A stretch of DNA of 64,000 nucleotides from JAUVRX01 sp049664225. GTDB taxonomy: Bacteria; Acidobacteriota; Thermoanaerobaculia; Multivoradales; JAHEKO01. The DNA lies in assembly GCA_049664225.1 (NCBI GenBank), contig JBATEX010000133.1, positions 71,434 to 135,433 of the forward strand. Direction: 5' to 3'. A model generated the notes under the pieces. It saw only the letters and a list, made by a program, of their open reading frames with translations. It had not been told where the DNA came from and ran no database searches. A program made the translations under genes and the position numbers. This document shows positions 17,824-26,892 of this stretch, in pieces (within the stretch, counting starts at the first letter, position 1; every line of letters begins with the position of its first letter).

Positions 17824-18583
17824 CTTGGGACCGATCGCCAGCCGTATCGCCGGAGCTCCGTAGGTCCAACAGGCTCGCAGTCAAGCCGTGGTCAATGGCT
17901 GCCACCAGCAAGCCATTGATGGCTCCGGCCCCACAGGCCTGGGTTGGGGAGATGGGTGAACGAAGTGCCAGGACCGCCTCGGCAGTTCCCTCGTCCACCC
18001 GTCGGGCCTGCGAGTACTCGAGGTAATGGGACAGATCAGAACTGATGACGATACGCGTCTCGGAACCACCCCAAACACGCTCTAGAACTTCGGCTACCTC
18101 GCCCGGTGTTGCATCGCCCACCAACAGCGGCAGGATGCTGAAAGATCCGAGCGTCACTTGTAAGAACGGAAGCTCCACCTCCAGGCAGTGCTCAGGGGCA
18201 TGGGCCCGTCGGCTGACTACGACCTGCGGCAGGTCGAGGACCCGATCGACCAGCTCGGCATCGACCGGCACCACGCCCAGTGGCGTCTCGAAACCGTCGA
18301 CACCGGATAGCGCGAGCCCACGCACCGGAACTCTGTGAGCTGGGCCCAAGAGTACAACGCGTTCAATCTGCTCGGCCTCTTGCCCCAGGGGCGCCAGAGC
18401 CGAGCCCGCGATCGGGCCGGAATAGACGTAGCCGGCATGAGGGGCGATCACCGCTTTGGGGACTGCTTCCGCGCCCGCTCTACCGGGGGCCTTCTGCAGG
18501 AACCCCTCCACCATGGACAAGAGCTCCAGGGGTGAACTCGGATAGAAGCGACCAGCGACCGCAGTTCTTCGAACCTCTTGCAT
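17783..18583 (-). CDS. amrB: AmmeMemoRadiSam system protein B (MEMO1 family)
   Basis: A 266-residue MEMO-family protein, related to class III extradiol dioxygenases. The metal-binding histidine neighbourhoods are present: APHAGYVYSG near residue 49, LLGPAHRVPVRGLALS, RAHAPEHCLEVELPFLQ and ISSDLSHYLEY. Human MEMO1 binds copper or iron and has redox roles, and the bacterial substrate is unknown. It overlaps amrA downstream, so the two are very likely co-translated. Upstream is a 148-bp gap to the sodium:solute symporter gene on the same strand. The start ATG at 18583 gives the expected MQEVRRTAVAGRFYP. Confidence 0.9.
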   Translation of the reverse strand: MQEVRRTAVAGRFYPSSPLELLSMVEGFLQKAPGRAGAEAVPKAVIAPHAGYVYSGPIAGSALAPLGQEAEQIERVVLLGPAHRVPVRGLALSGVDGFETPLGVVPVDAELVDRVLDLPQVVVSRRAHAPEHCLEVELPFLQVTLGSFSILPLLVGDATPGEVAEVLERVWGGSETRIVISSDLSHYLEYSQARRVDEGTAEAVLALRSPISPTQACGAGAINGLLVAAIDHGLTASLLDLRSSGDTAGDRSQVVGYGAFAFAEPA

Positions 18584-18731
18584 GACGGCAATCTCCCTAG
18601 CCTTCGAGATCCTGCTTCGAACGGCTCCTCTTCAGGGTGTAACAGTAACGCTGGTTCGAAAATTCACTCTCGGCCGCCTGGTGTCTCCACCGGACCGAGG
18701 CTGTTCCAACCTCGACGGAGGATCGGCAGGG

Positions 18732-20207
18732 CTATTCCCAGAACGGCTGCCACTTCTCCTTGGGAGACGGTGGCGTCAACAAGCTGACAATGATCAGAGA
18801 CGCAAAGGAAAGGAAGCCAGCTGGATAGATAATGTAGTCGTAGTCCAACGGCAGGTCCATGAACCCCAGGGGCAGACTTTCCAATCCGAACCTCGCGAGA
18901 CCCGCAAAGACGATCGTTCCCAGCATTCCAGAGGCGATGGAGATCATTCCGCCCATGGCAGTCACGCGCCTCCACAAGAAAGCAGCGAGCAGAGCCGGGG
19001 TCACTGCCGCACCGACCATCGTGTAGGCGTAGAGCGCCATGTCCAGGATGTTCTCGAACTGGGTCGTCACCAGCAGGGTCACACCTGCCAGCACGAGGAT
19101 GGAGACGCGCTGGAAACGGATGATGGCTTTGTCACTGGCATCTGGCCGGATGAACCGCTGGTAGATGTCGCGAGTCAAGTTGGTGGAGGGAACCATGAGG
19201 AAGGTGTTGGCGGTCGAAAAGACGATCGCCGACCCCCCGATCAGAAGGAGAATGCCAGCCATCAACGGCAGTTTTTCGAAGGCCAGCTGCAGCAAGATGG
19301 TCTCCGTGGTGGCTCGATTCAACGCCCCGTCGGCGGTGCGAAAGGCGGCGTCGGTCCAGTACTGACCGGCACCGAAGATGGCGGTGGCATCCAGAACGGT
19401 CTCGATAACGATCACTCCGACGATCATGCCGATTACGGCCCGACGAGCAGCCTTTCCATCCGTGGCCGACATGAACTTCTGATAAATGCTGCTCTCACCC
19501 AGCAGGAGGAAGAACGTGGGCAGGAAGAGACCCAGTGCCGCGGCTACGCCGGGGGCGCCAAAAACCGTGAAGTGTGTCTCGGGGAGAGTGTTCGTCAGAC
19601 CTTCCCAACCACCCGCCCCTTTGAGCGCCAGAGGCGCGGCGATGATCACACCCAGAGTGATGAGAATGCCGTTGAACACGTCCAGGGCGACGATCGAAGA
19701 CATGCCGGCCAGGACGGTGTAGAGCACTACCAGGACGCAGACTACGATCTTGCCGGTGTCGGCGCTGATGGCTCCTTCCGTGACAATCTCCAGCAGCCTG
19801 CCGCCACCGATGAACTGATAGCCGGCGATGGTGAGGTAGGCGATGACGATCGCGATCGTCCCCAGCACACGGGAAGCGGCGTTGTAGCGCGTCTCCAAGA
19901 TGTCCGGCACCGTGTACTGAGCAATCTTGCGAACCCGAGGAGCCAGGTAGTAGACGATGGCCAGGCCGAGCCAGGCACCGGCACTCATCCAGAGGGCTGA
20001 GAAGCCTTGGCGAAATGCCCGACCGGCGCCTCCGAAGAGACTCCCGGAGCCGATCCAAGTACAGACCAGGGTACCGACGAGGAACATCGCCGTGACCCCC
20101 CTGCCGGCGACCATGAAGTCGTCTTGCGTCTTGACCTTGCGGCTCTTGGAGACGCTTACTCCAACCAGAAACAACAGATAGATGGCGATCGCCCACACGT
20201 AGATCAC
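18732..20207 (-). CDS. sodium:solute symporter family protein
   Basis: A 491-residue transporter with about 13 hydrophobic segments, in the LeuT-fold SSS family (pantothenate, proline, glucose and acetate carriers). The N-terminal half has SRKVKTQDDFMVAGRGVTA, then GTLVCTWIGSGSLFGGAGRAF and ISLEARYN-like VPDILETRYNAASRV, all family hallmarks. The solute cannot be read from sequence. It begins with GTG at 20207, preceded by GAGGAGG 5-6 nt upstream. That ribosome site overlaps the stop codon of a 35-residue membrane ORF, which itself overlaps the OPT gene, so the three genes form a tightly coupled unit. Confidence 0.9.
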   Translation of the reverse strand: MIYVWAIAIYLLFLVGVSVSKSRKVKTQDDFMVAGRGVTAMFLVGTLVCTWIGSGSLFGGAGRAFRQGFSALWMSAGAWLGLAIVYYLAPRVRKIAQYTVPDILETRYNAASRVLGTIAIVIAYLTIAGYQFIGGGRLLEIVTEGAISADTGKIVVCVLVVLYTVLAGMSSIVALDVFNGILITLGVIIAAPLALKGAGGWEGLTNTLPETHFTVFGAPGVAAALGLFLPTFFLLLGESSIYQKFMSATDGKAARRAVIGMIVGVIVIETVLDATAIFGAGQYWTDAAFRTADGALNRATTETILLQLAFEKLPLMAGILLLIGGSAIVFSTANTFLMVPSTNLTRDIYQRFIRPDASDKAIIRFQRVSILVLAGVTLLVTTQFENILDMALYAYTMVGAAVTPALLAAFLWRRVTAMGGMISIASGMLGTIVFAGLARFGLESLPLGFMDLPLDYDYIIYPAGFLSFASLIIVSLLTPPSPKEKWQPFWE

Positions 20208-20217
20208 ATGAACCTCC

Positions 20218-20325
20218 TCAAAGCTTGGCGCAACGTCTCATCGAGAACCGCCCCAGGATAAGAGAAGCAGGGACGAGTAGCAAGCAAACGCCTACCACGA
20301 GTCGAATTGGGTCGACCTCCGCCAT
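20218..20325 (-). CDS. predicted small single-pass membrane protein between OPT and SSS transporters
   Basis: A 35-residue ORF beginning MAEVDPIRLVVGV, with one hydrophobic segment (about residues 8-27) and a basic C-terminus (RRCAK), so the predicted topology is N-out, C-in. Its ATG shares one base with the OPT stop codon (TGATG at 20323-20327), and its own stop lies 10 bp before the symporter start, inside that gene's Shine-Dalgarno. This spacing is hard to explain by chance and suggests a translated accessory peptide. Short accessory subunits are known beside SSS carriers, such as YhdT with PanF, though no sequence similarity is claimed. Confidence 0.55.
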   Translation of the reverse strand: MAEVDPIRLVVGVCLLLVPASLILGRFSMRRCAKL

Positions 20326-22361
20326 CAGCCATCGGTATCCTCGAGAGGCAGCTTGACGAGCGCCCAGGCGACGATTCCGAAGAGGAGGAGGGCCAGCCAT
20401 CCCCCCCAGGCGCCCAGCAGACCAGTGGTGTCGAAACCGAGCCACGAGCTCGCAATGGAACTGATGCCACCCGGAGGGTCGGGCGGCAACGCAAAGTACA
20501 GCGCCGCCAGCACCACTGCCATGAGCGCCTCACCAGCGATCAGGCCGGAGGCCACGAGGATCCCCTTGTTCTCCGACGCCAACGCTGCCTGTTCGCTCAG
20601 GCTTCGCCGCTTGCGAATGCGATCCACGATCCAGGCCAAGATGCCGCCTACGAAGATGGCCGCGGTCGTATCGAAGTGTAAGTACATGCCGACTGCGATG
20701 AGCATCGGCGATGGCGAATCGATCAGCACCAGGGCCAAGCCAAAGGCTATACCTATGCCGATCAGTGCCCAGGGCATATTGCCACCGACGATGCCGGTAG
20801 CCAGCTGAGCCATCAAGCCAGCCTGCGGCGCAGCCAGGTGTTCTCCACCGATCCCTCCCGGAACACCTGCGTGCAGGAACACCATCGGCCACACGAGCAC
20901 GAAGGCCACCAGAACGGTGGAGATCATCTCGGCGACCTCCATCTTCCACGGCGTACCACCGAGCAGATGTCCCACCTTAAGATCCTGGATCATGTCGCCC
21001 GCGACGGCTGAAGCGCAGCACACCACGGCTGCGACTCCGAGCACGGCTGCGACTCCCCCAACTCCGGTCACACCGATGGCGACCATGAGCAGAGCCGCGA
21101 TGATCAGCGTCGACAGCGCCAAGCCACTGATCGGCTGGTTGGATCCACCAATGAGTCCGACCAGATATCCGCCGACGGCGGCGAAGAGAAATCCAGTGAT
21201 GGTCATGATCACTGCCGACACGACGGCACCCACGACACTGTGTGTGAAGTGCCAATAGAGCAAGGTCATCGGGATCACCGTGGCGACGATCCCGAGGGTG
21301 ATCCACTTCAGCGATACATCCACCTCGAGGCGTGAGCCCGCGTCCTTCTCGGACTCGACCAGGGACTTCTTGCGGAAATCTGCCAGGACCCGACGAAAAG
21401 CCTGCGAGAGGGATCCCCGTAAGCCCACCAGTGTGTGCACGGCACCCACCAACATGGCTCCGACGGCGATGGGCCTGACGTAGTTGCGCCACACCGACAC
21501 GGCTACGTCGGCACCCTCCGAGCTGCCGACACGTGCCGCCAGATCGGGATCGATGAAGAGCAGCAGCGGCACCAGAAAGAGCCAGCCGAAAGCTCCGCCG
21601 GAGAAGGCCACGGCAGAGAGCCGGGGCCCGATGATGTAGCCCACGGCGATGAGAGCCGGCGAGGCGGCTGGAGCGGCGAAGAATGCGCCCCCCCGATGCA
21701 CGACCTCTCCCATGGGCGCCTCCGGGCTGCCATGAGTGACCAACGATCGCGGGAAGCGCAGGAACCACTCCTTGGTGTAGGCGATCAACTCGATGCCTCT
21801 GGCGTTCTTGAACAACTCCAACACCGCGCTCAGCCCGATAGCGCCAAAGACGTAGCGGGCACCACTCTCGCCCTTCTGCCCGGCTTTGACCAATTCGGCA
21901 CAGGCAGCCGATTCCGGAAACGGCAGCGCAGCGTCTTCCACCAGGGTGCGGCGCAAAAGAATCACGAAGAGGACACCCAGAACTCCACCGACCAGCATGA
22001 TCCAGGTGCTCGACCAGTAGTCGAACTCCTCCCAAACTGGCTGCCCGTCGACGCGAGCGATCAAGAAAGCAGGAATGGTGAAGATGGCTCCGGCTACCAG
22101 AGCCTCTCCCACAGATGCGGCGGTCCGGGCGATGTTCTGTTCCAGCACATTGCCCCGCATGAACGGCAGCCGAAAGGCGGCGATCGCCACGACCGCCGCC
22201 GGAAAAGTCGCCGAAATCGTCAACCCGGCCTTGAGGCCGAGATAAGCGTTGGCAGCACCCAGAACCACCGCCATCAGAATTCCGAGGACGATTGCCTTGA
22301 GGGTGAACTCCGGAAGGTCGGTTTCCGCAGGAATGTACGGAGTGAACCGCTTCGAGGACAT
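20325..22361 (-). CDS. OPT family oligopeptide transporter
   Basis: A 678-residue membrane protein with some 15-16 hydrophobic helices. The N-terminus YIPAETDLPEFTLKAIVLGILM and the following NAYLGLKAGLTISATFPAAV are diagnostic for the OPT family. Later come GNVLEQNIARTAASVGEALVAG and DMIQDLKVGHLLGGTPWKME, typical of the bacterial peptide-transporting branch. OPT proteins import peptides or metal chelates with protons. The frame extends to 22424, but that part overlaps a tRNA. ATG 22361, with AGGGGG 5 nt upstream, is the real start. Only 27 bp separate it from the 3' end of tRNA-Pro, so it probably shares the tRNA promoter. Its stop overlaps the small membrane ORF. Confidence 0.94.
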   Translation of the reverse strand: MSSKRFTPYIPAETDLPEFTLKAIVLGILMAVVLGAANAYLGLKAGLTISATFPAAVVAIAAFRLPFMRGNVLEQNIARTAASVGEALVAGAIFTIPAFLIARVDGQPVWEEFDYWSSTWIMLVGGVLGVLFVILLRRTLVEDAALPFPESAACAELVKAGQKGESGARYVFGAIGLSAVLELFKNARGIELIAYTKEWFLRFPRSLVTHGSPEAPMGEVVHRGGAFFAAPAASPALIAVGYIIGPRLSAVAFSGGAFGWLFLVPLLLFIDPDLAARVGSSEGADVAVSVWRNYVRPIAVGAMLVGAVHTLVGLRGSLSQAFRRVLADFRKKSLVESEKDAGSRLEVDVSLKWITLGIVATVIPMTLLYWHFTHSVVGAVVSAVIMTITGFLFAAVGGYLVGLIGGSNQPISGLALSTLIIAALLMVAIGVTGVGGVAAVLGVAAVVCCASAVAGDMIQDLKVGHLLGGTPWKMEVAEMISTVLVAFVLVWPMVFLHAGVPGGIGGEHLAAPQAGLMAQLATGIVGGNMPWALIGIGIAFGLALVLIDSPSPMLIAVGMYLHFDTTAAIFVGGILAWIVDRIRKRRSLSEQAALASENKGILVASGLIAGEALMAVVLAALYFALPPDPPGGISSIASSWLGFDTTGLLGAWGGWLALLLFGIVAWALVKLPLEDTDG

Positions 22362-22388
22362 AGTTCCCCCTTCTACCGGGATGAAGAT

Positions 22389-22465
22389 TGGTCGGGGCGA
22401 GAGGATTTGAACCTCCGGCCTCACGGTCCCGAACCGTGCGCTCTACCAGGCTGAGCTACGCCCCG
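22389..22465 (-). tRNA. tRNA-Pro (anticodon CGG), CCA encoded
   Basis: A 77-nt cloverleaf on the minus strand. The acceptor stem pairs CGGGGCG with CGCCCCG perfectly, followed by discriminator A and a genomically encoded CCA. The D-arm GCTCAGCCTGGTAGAGC, the anticodon stem CACGG/CCGTG with loop TTCGGGA (anticodon CGG, decoding CCG) and the T-arm GGAGG-TTCAAAT-CCTCT are all intact. It sits directly upstream of the OPT gene. Confidence 0.96.
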
Positions 22466-22533
22466 AAGGAACCACGTACTGAACTCGCTCGCCCAGGTTC
22501 TGAGTCGCGCGAGAAGTACGGGAGAGACGCGGA

Positions 22534-22562
22534 AGAATAACGCCGCCGCCAAGCAGGGTCAA
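22534..22562 (-). promoter_or_regulatory. putative sigma-70 promoter for tRNA-Pro (and probably the OPT operon)
   Basis: On the minus strand, TTGACC at 22557-22562 is separated by 17 bp from TATTCT at 22534-22539. The predicted transcription start is near 22527, leaving a leader of about 62 nt before the tRNA. No comparable promoter fits in the 27 bp between the tRNA and the OPT start, so OPT transcription probably begins here. Confidence 0.6.
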
Positions 22563-22660
22563 GAACGAGCCTCAGCAGCCGATCACTCGGGGCAAACGGC
22601 TCGCGACTGCGGTAGACTTTTCCAACAGCCGAAGGCCTACCGGCACTAAGGGGGAATGGG

Positions 22661-24448
22661 ATGTCGATTCAAACGCTCAACGAGCTTTTTCTCAAGGCGG
22701 CGAGCTACAAGATGCCCGACTGCCTGCAGCACAAGACCGAAGGTCGCTACCGGCCGATATCAACATCCGATCTGGTGGATCGCGTACAGCGGTTGGCGAA
22801 GGCTCTGCAGGAGCTTGGCGTCCAGAAAGGCGATCGACTAGCGCTGATGGCGGAGAACGGCCCGCACTGGCCGACTGTAGATTTCGCTACGCTCTGTTCC
22901 GGGGCCGTTCTCGTGCCAATCTACCCGACCCTGACTCCCGACCAGGCCGCCTACATCATCAACGACTGTGGAGCCAGAATCGTCTTCGTCGAGAGTATCC
23001 AGCGACTGCAAGGTCTGCTGAGCCAACGACACGAGATGCCGAGTGTCACGCGATTCGTGCTCATAGGAGGCGGCGACACCGCCGGAACGACCACCCTCGA
23101 ACAGCTCTTGCTCGAAACAGATCCGATGAGCGACGAAGAGTTCGAGGCCAGCGCTCGCGCCTCCCAGCCCGATGACGTTGCAACCTTCATCTACACCAGC
23201 GGCACCACCGGCAATCCCAAGGGCGTGGTGCTGACACACCGCAATATCGCCTCCAATGTCCTCAACTCATTACAGATGATGGATCTCGACGGCAGCTGGA
23301 CGGCTCTCTCGTTCCTGCCCCTCTCGCACTCCTTCGAGCGGATGGTCGACTACATCTACTTCTACAAAGGTGTCAGCATCGCCTATGCCGAATCGGTACA
23401 GGCGGTGGCCAAGAACTTCCTGGAAGTCAATCCGCACGTCTTCGTCTCCGTGCCCCGCGTCTACGAGAAGATCTCGGCCAAGGTGCAGGAGAATGTAGCT
23501 TCGAGCTCGCCCCTGAAGCAGAGGATCTTCCAGTGGGCGGTCGAGGTCGCCCGTCAGGCACTGCCTTATCGGCTGCAAGAAAAGAAGCCCTCGGGCTTGC
23601 TCGGCCTTAAACTGGGCCTCGCGGACAAGCTGGTGTTTGGCAAGATCAAGGCCCGGCTGGGCACCAACTTCGAGTTTGCCATGTCGGGTGGCGCGCCCTT
23701 GTCGCGCGATCTGGCCGAGTTCTTCTGGGGTGCCGGCATTCCGATTTTCGAGGGCTATGGGCTATCCGAGACCTCTCCGGTTCTGACGGTCAACGCCAAG
23801 AACCGGGTAAGGCTCGGGACCGTCGGGCCGGCGATTCCTGAGACCGAGCTGCGTATCGCCGAAGACGGTGAGATCCTCGCCCGCGGTCCCCAGATCATGT
23901 CGGGCTATCACAATCTCCCGGAGCAGACCGCCGAGGCCATCGACCCGGAAGGCTGGTTCCATACCGGTGACATCGGCGAGATCGACGACGGTGGTTTCCT
24001 CAAGATCACCGACCGCAAGAAGGAGATTATCGTCAACGCCTATGGCAAGAATGTCGCCCCGGCACCGATCGAGAACGCTTTGAAAGCCAGTCGCTTCGTC
24101 GGTCAGGCCGTGGTCATAGGGGATCGCCGCAAGCTCCTCGCAGCCCTGCTGGTGCCCGATTTCGACACCCTGCAAGCGTGGGCCACCAGCCAGCAGGGCA
24201 TCGAAGCAGACGACGTGTCGACCCTGCTCGGAACCGAGCAGGTCAAAGCGCTCTTCACCGAAGAAATCAAGATCGTCAACGAGAACCTGGCTCGCTACGA
24301 GCAGATTCGGATCTGGCATCTGCTACCCGACGACTTCACCATCGAAACCGGGGAGCTGACACCGACGCAGAAGATCAAGCGTCGGGTCATCAACGAAAAG
24401 TACTCTGCAGTCATCGACCACCTCTACGAAGGCAACAAGACCACCTAG
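22661..24448 (+). CDS. long-chain fatty acid--CoA ligase (AMP-forming)
   Basis: A 595-residue ANL-superfamily adenylating enzyme. The P-loop YTSGTTGNPKGV is at about 178-189, followed by LPLSHSFERMVDYIYFYKG, MSGGAPLSRDLAEFF, GYGLSETSP, the hinge region GWFHTGDIGEID and the C-terminal ITDRKKEIIVNAYGKNVAP. The length and the PLSHSFERM motif match the FadD15/long-chain acyl-CoA synthetase branch. It activates fatty acids with ATP and CoA. The neighbouring fused beta-oxidation gene starts 17 bp downstream, so the two form an operon for fatty acid degradation. GGGGGAATGGG precedes the ATG; another ATG at 22656 is out of frame. Confidence 0.93.
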   Translation: MSIQTLNELFLKAASYKMPDCLQHKTEGRYRPISTSDLVDRVQRLAKALQELGVQKGDRLALMAENGPHWPTVDFATLCSGAVLVPIYPTLTPDQAAYIINDCGARIVFVESIQRLQGLLSQRHEMPSVTRFVLIGGGDTAGTTTLEQLLLETDPMSDEEFEASARASQPDDVATFIYTSGTTGNPKGVVLTHRNIASNVLNSLQMMDLDGSWTALSFLPLSHSFERMVDYIYFYKGVSIAYAESVQAVAKNFLEVNPHVFVSVPRVYEKISAKVQENVASSSPLKQRIFQWAVEVARQALPYRLQEKKPSGLLGLKLGLADKLVFGKIKARLGTNFEFAMSGGAPLSRDLAEFFWGAGIPIFEGYGLSETSPVLTVNAKNRVRLGTVGPAIPETELRIAEDGEILARGPQIMSGYHNLPEQTAEAIDPEGWFHTGDIGEIDDGGFLKITDRKKEIIVNAYGKNVAPAPIENALKASRFVGQAVVIGDRRKLLAALLVPDFDTLQAWATSQQGIEADDVSTLLGTEQVKALFTEEIKIVNENLARYEQIRIWHLLPDDFTIETGELTPTQKIKRRVINEKYSAVIDHLYEGNKTT

Positions 24449-24465
24449 GCTGACTCGAGAGTCCA

Positions 24466-26610
24466 GTGGCCCCCGCGATGTCGTCAGCCTTTGAACTGGC
24501 AGTGCCCTCGAGCGGTCTGGCGACACTGGTCTTCGATCTGCCGGGCAAGAAGGTCAATGTCTTCACGCGGTCCGTTCTCAGCGAGCTCGAGACGCTCATC
24601 GAGAGGATGGCCGCCAACCAGGACATCCGATGTCTCGTCCTGCTGTCCGGCAAAGAGGGCAACTTCGTGGCTGGGGCCGACATCGACGAGATCGCCGACG
24701 TAACCGACCCCGCAGCAGCCGAAGAGGGTGCGCGGGTGGGACAGCGTCTGTTCCAAGCCTGGAACAAATTGCCGTTTCCTACGATCGCAGCCATTCAGGG
24801 AACCTGTGTCGGTGGAGGTACGGAGCTCTCGCTGGCCGGCAACTACATCCTGATCAGTGATCGGCAGGATGTGCGGATCGGTCTCCCGGAGGTGCGAATT
24901 GGAATCGTCCCGGCGTGGGGTGGCTGCAGCCGGCTTCCACGACGCACGGGACTCGCTTCGGCCCTAGACATCATCCTCGGTGGCAAATCCGTCGACGGCA
25001 AGAAGGCCTTCAAGATCGGTCTGGCTGACGCCGTGCTGCCGGACTCCACTTTCCTGCACGAAGTACGCTCCTTCGCTGAACAAGTCCTGCAGGGAAGACC
25101 ACCCTCGAGGAGACGCAGCAACCTGAAATCGAAACTCCTCGACAGCAACCCTCTCGGCCGCGATGTCGTCTTCAGCCAGGCTCGGAAGCAGGTTCTAAAA
25201 CGCACGGGCGGACACTACCCGGCAGCGCTGCAAGCCATCGAGGTCGTCGAGATCGGGAGGCGTCGCGGTCTCGAAGCCGGCCTGCAAGCGGAGGCACGGG
25301 CCACCGGCGAGCTAGCTGTCTCCCCGGTCTGCAAGAACCTCATCCACATCTTCAAGATGATGGAGGCCTCCAAGCGCGACGGTGCTTCCCTCGAGACAGA
25401 CCAGCAACCGATACGTGAGGCGGCGGTACTCGGGGCTGGCGTCATGGGCGGTGGCATCGCGCAGATCCTCGCCGACCGAGCGGATATCCCGGTGCGCCTC
25501 AAGGATGTGGGTACCACCCCTCTGGCCACGGGGATGGCCCACGCCAAGGAGATCTTCGAAAAACAGGTTGCTCGGCGGCGCCTGACCCGACCCGAGGCGG
25601 CCAGGAAGATGAACCTACTGCTGCCCTGTCTCGACTATTCGGGTTTTCGGAGGGTAGAGCTGATAGTCGAGGCGATCGTCGAAGACCTGCGAGTCAAGCA
25701 GCAGGTGTTCAGCGAACTGGCCGACCAGGTGGGTCCCGAAGTCGTGCTGGCCTCGAATACCTCGTCGCTCTCTATCGACCTGATCGGCCAAGACACGCCC
25801 AACCCGGAGCGCGTCGTCGGAATGCACTTCTTCAATCCGGTGCACCGGATGCCTCTGGTGGAAGTCGTCAAGGGGTCGAAAACGAGCCACCACGCTGTTC
25901 AGGTGGTTCTTACGCTGTGCCGGCGATTGGGCAAGACGCCCGTGGTAGTGAAGGACGGTCCCGGGTTTCTCGTCAACCGAATCCTCACCTTCTACATGAC
26001 CGAGGCTCTGTGGCTGCTGGACGAAGGTCGAGCCATCGAGGACATCGATGGGGTGATGACCGACTGGGGAATGCCCATGGGCCCCTTGGCGCTGATCGAC
26101 ACCGTGGGCATCGACGTAGCAGTGAAGGTCGCGCATATCCTGGCCGCGGCCTTCGGGGACCGACTCGTGCTGCCGACCTGGGCCGACCAGCTGGCCCAGC
26201 CTGAGCGTCTCGGAATCAAGACCGGTTCGGGCTTCTACCTCTACAAGGGGCAAGAGCGCTCAAACCCAGATCCGGCGGTCTATCGAATTCTCGGCCTCGC
26301 GACGCCCAAGGAACCCTCCGATCCGGGCGACTTCGTGGATCGGATGGTTCTACCCATGGTCAACGAGGCGGCCCGGTGCCTGGCGGAAGGCCTGGTGATG
26401 AACCCTTCGGAGCTCGATCTCGCGATGATCATGGGGACCGGCTTCCCGCCATTTCGTGGCGGTCTGTGCCGCTGGGCAGACCTCCAGGGGCTCGAACATC
26501 TGGTCACGATTCTCCGCCAGCTCGCAGAGCACAACGGGGAGCGTTTCCAACCCTCGGTGGCTCTGGAAAGAGCGGTCGAGGGTGGAGGCATCTACGCCAC
26601 CTACAGCTAG
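24466..26610 (+). CDS. fused enoyl-CoA hydratase / 3-hydroxyacyl-CoA dehydrogenase (FadB/FadJ alpha subunit)
   Basis: A 714-residue multifunctional beta-oxidation protein. The N-terminal crotonase half has GNFVAGADIDEI, GGGTELSLAG and RIGLPEVRIGIVPAWGG, with both catalytic glutamates present (in GGGTE and GLPE). The dehydrogenase half starts near residue 325 with AVLGAGVMGGGIAQI (NAD binding), then HFFNPVHRMPLVEVV (catalytic His) and VVKDGPGFLVNRIL, and a duplicated C-terminal domain. The matching thiolase (FadA/FadI) is not in the window. The start is either GTG 24466 or ATG 24478, neither with a strong ribosome site. It follows the acyl-CoA ligase by 17 bp, so the pair probably catalyses activation and the middle steps of fatty acid oxidation. 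Confidence 0.93.
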   Translation: MAPAMSSAFELAVPSSGLATLVFDLPGKKVNVFTRSVLSELETLIERMAANQDIRCLVLLSGKEGNFVAGADIDEIADVTDPAAAEEGARVGQRLFQAWNKLPFPTIAAIQGTCVGGGTELSLAGNYILISDRQDVRIGLPEVRIGIVPAWGGCSRLPRRTGLASALDIILGGKSVDGKKAFKIGLADAVLPDSTFLHEVRSFAEQVLQGRPPSRRRSNLKSKLLDSNPLGRDVVFSQARKQVLKRTGGHYPAALQAIEVVEIGRRRGLEAGLQAEARATGELAVSPVCKNLIHIFKMMEASKRDGASLETDQQPIREAAVLGAGVMGGGIAQILADRADIPVRLKDVGTTPLATGMAHAKEIFEKQVARRRLTRPEAARKMNLLLPCLDYSGFRRVELIVEAIVEDLRVKQQVFSELADQVGPEVVLASNTSSLSIDLIGQDTPNPERVVGMHFFNPVHRMPLVEVVKGSKTSHHAVQVVLTLCRRLGKTPVVVKDGPGFLVNRILTFYMTEALWLLDEGRAIEDIDGVMTDWGMPMGPLALIDTVGIDVAVKVAHILAAAFGDRLVLPTWADQLAQPERLGIKTGSGFYLYKGQERSNPDPAVYRILGLATPKEPSDPGDFVDRMVLPMVNEAARCLAEGLVMNPSELDLAMIMGTGFPPFRGGLCRWADLQGLEHLVTILRQLAEHNGERFQPSVALERAVEGGGIYATYS

Positions 26611-26892
26611 TCCGCAACCGAAATGATGGCTCGGCCGGAGCTCCAGAAGTGTCCACACCAGATGTCACTAACCGGGTCTCCTGGTAGACAGGGAACGGGA
26701 GCCTGCAGAATAGCCCGGCCACGCCGCAGCTGCGGCTCCCTACGGACAGCACTCTCGAGAGTCGAGGACTGCCGGTTCTCCGACTGGCCCGCAAATTGCA
26801 AAACCTCTGGAGTCTGACTCACCAAGACCCAGATCGAACTCCGAATTCGGCGTCACAGGCCCTCGGAAATTTCCAAGAAGGAGTCTATCGAC

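Noticed and set aside
18582..20000. Long plus-strand frame (472 codons) opposite the symporter gene
   Set aside because: Its composition is Gln/His/Asp-rich shadow sequence of the SSS gene, with no fold or ribosome site.
22394..22454. Plus-strand frame ends and the OPT N-terminal extension across the tRNA
   Set aside because: The segment is a perfect tRNA-Pro cloverleaf, so the coding extension is an artefact.
26611..26892. Short perfect palindromes (GCCGCAGCTGCGGC, ACTCTCGAGAGT) before the VWFA gene
   Set aside because: They are short, GC-rich and lie without promoter elements or a T-tract, so no function can be assigned.
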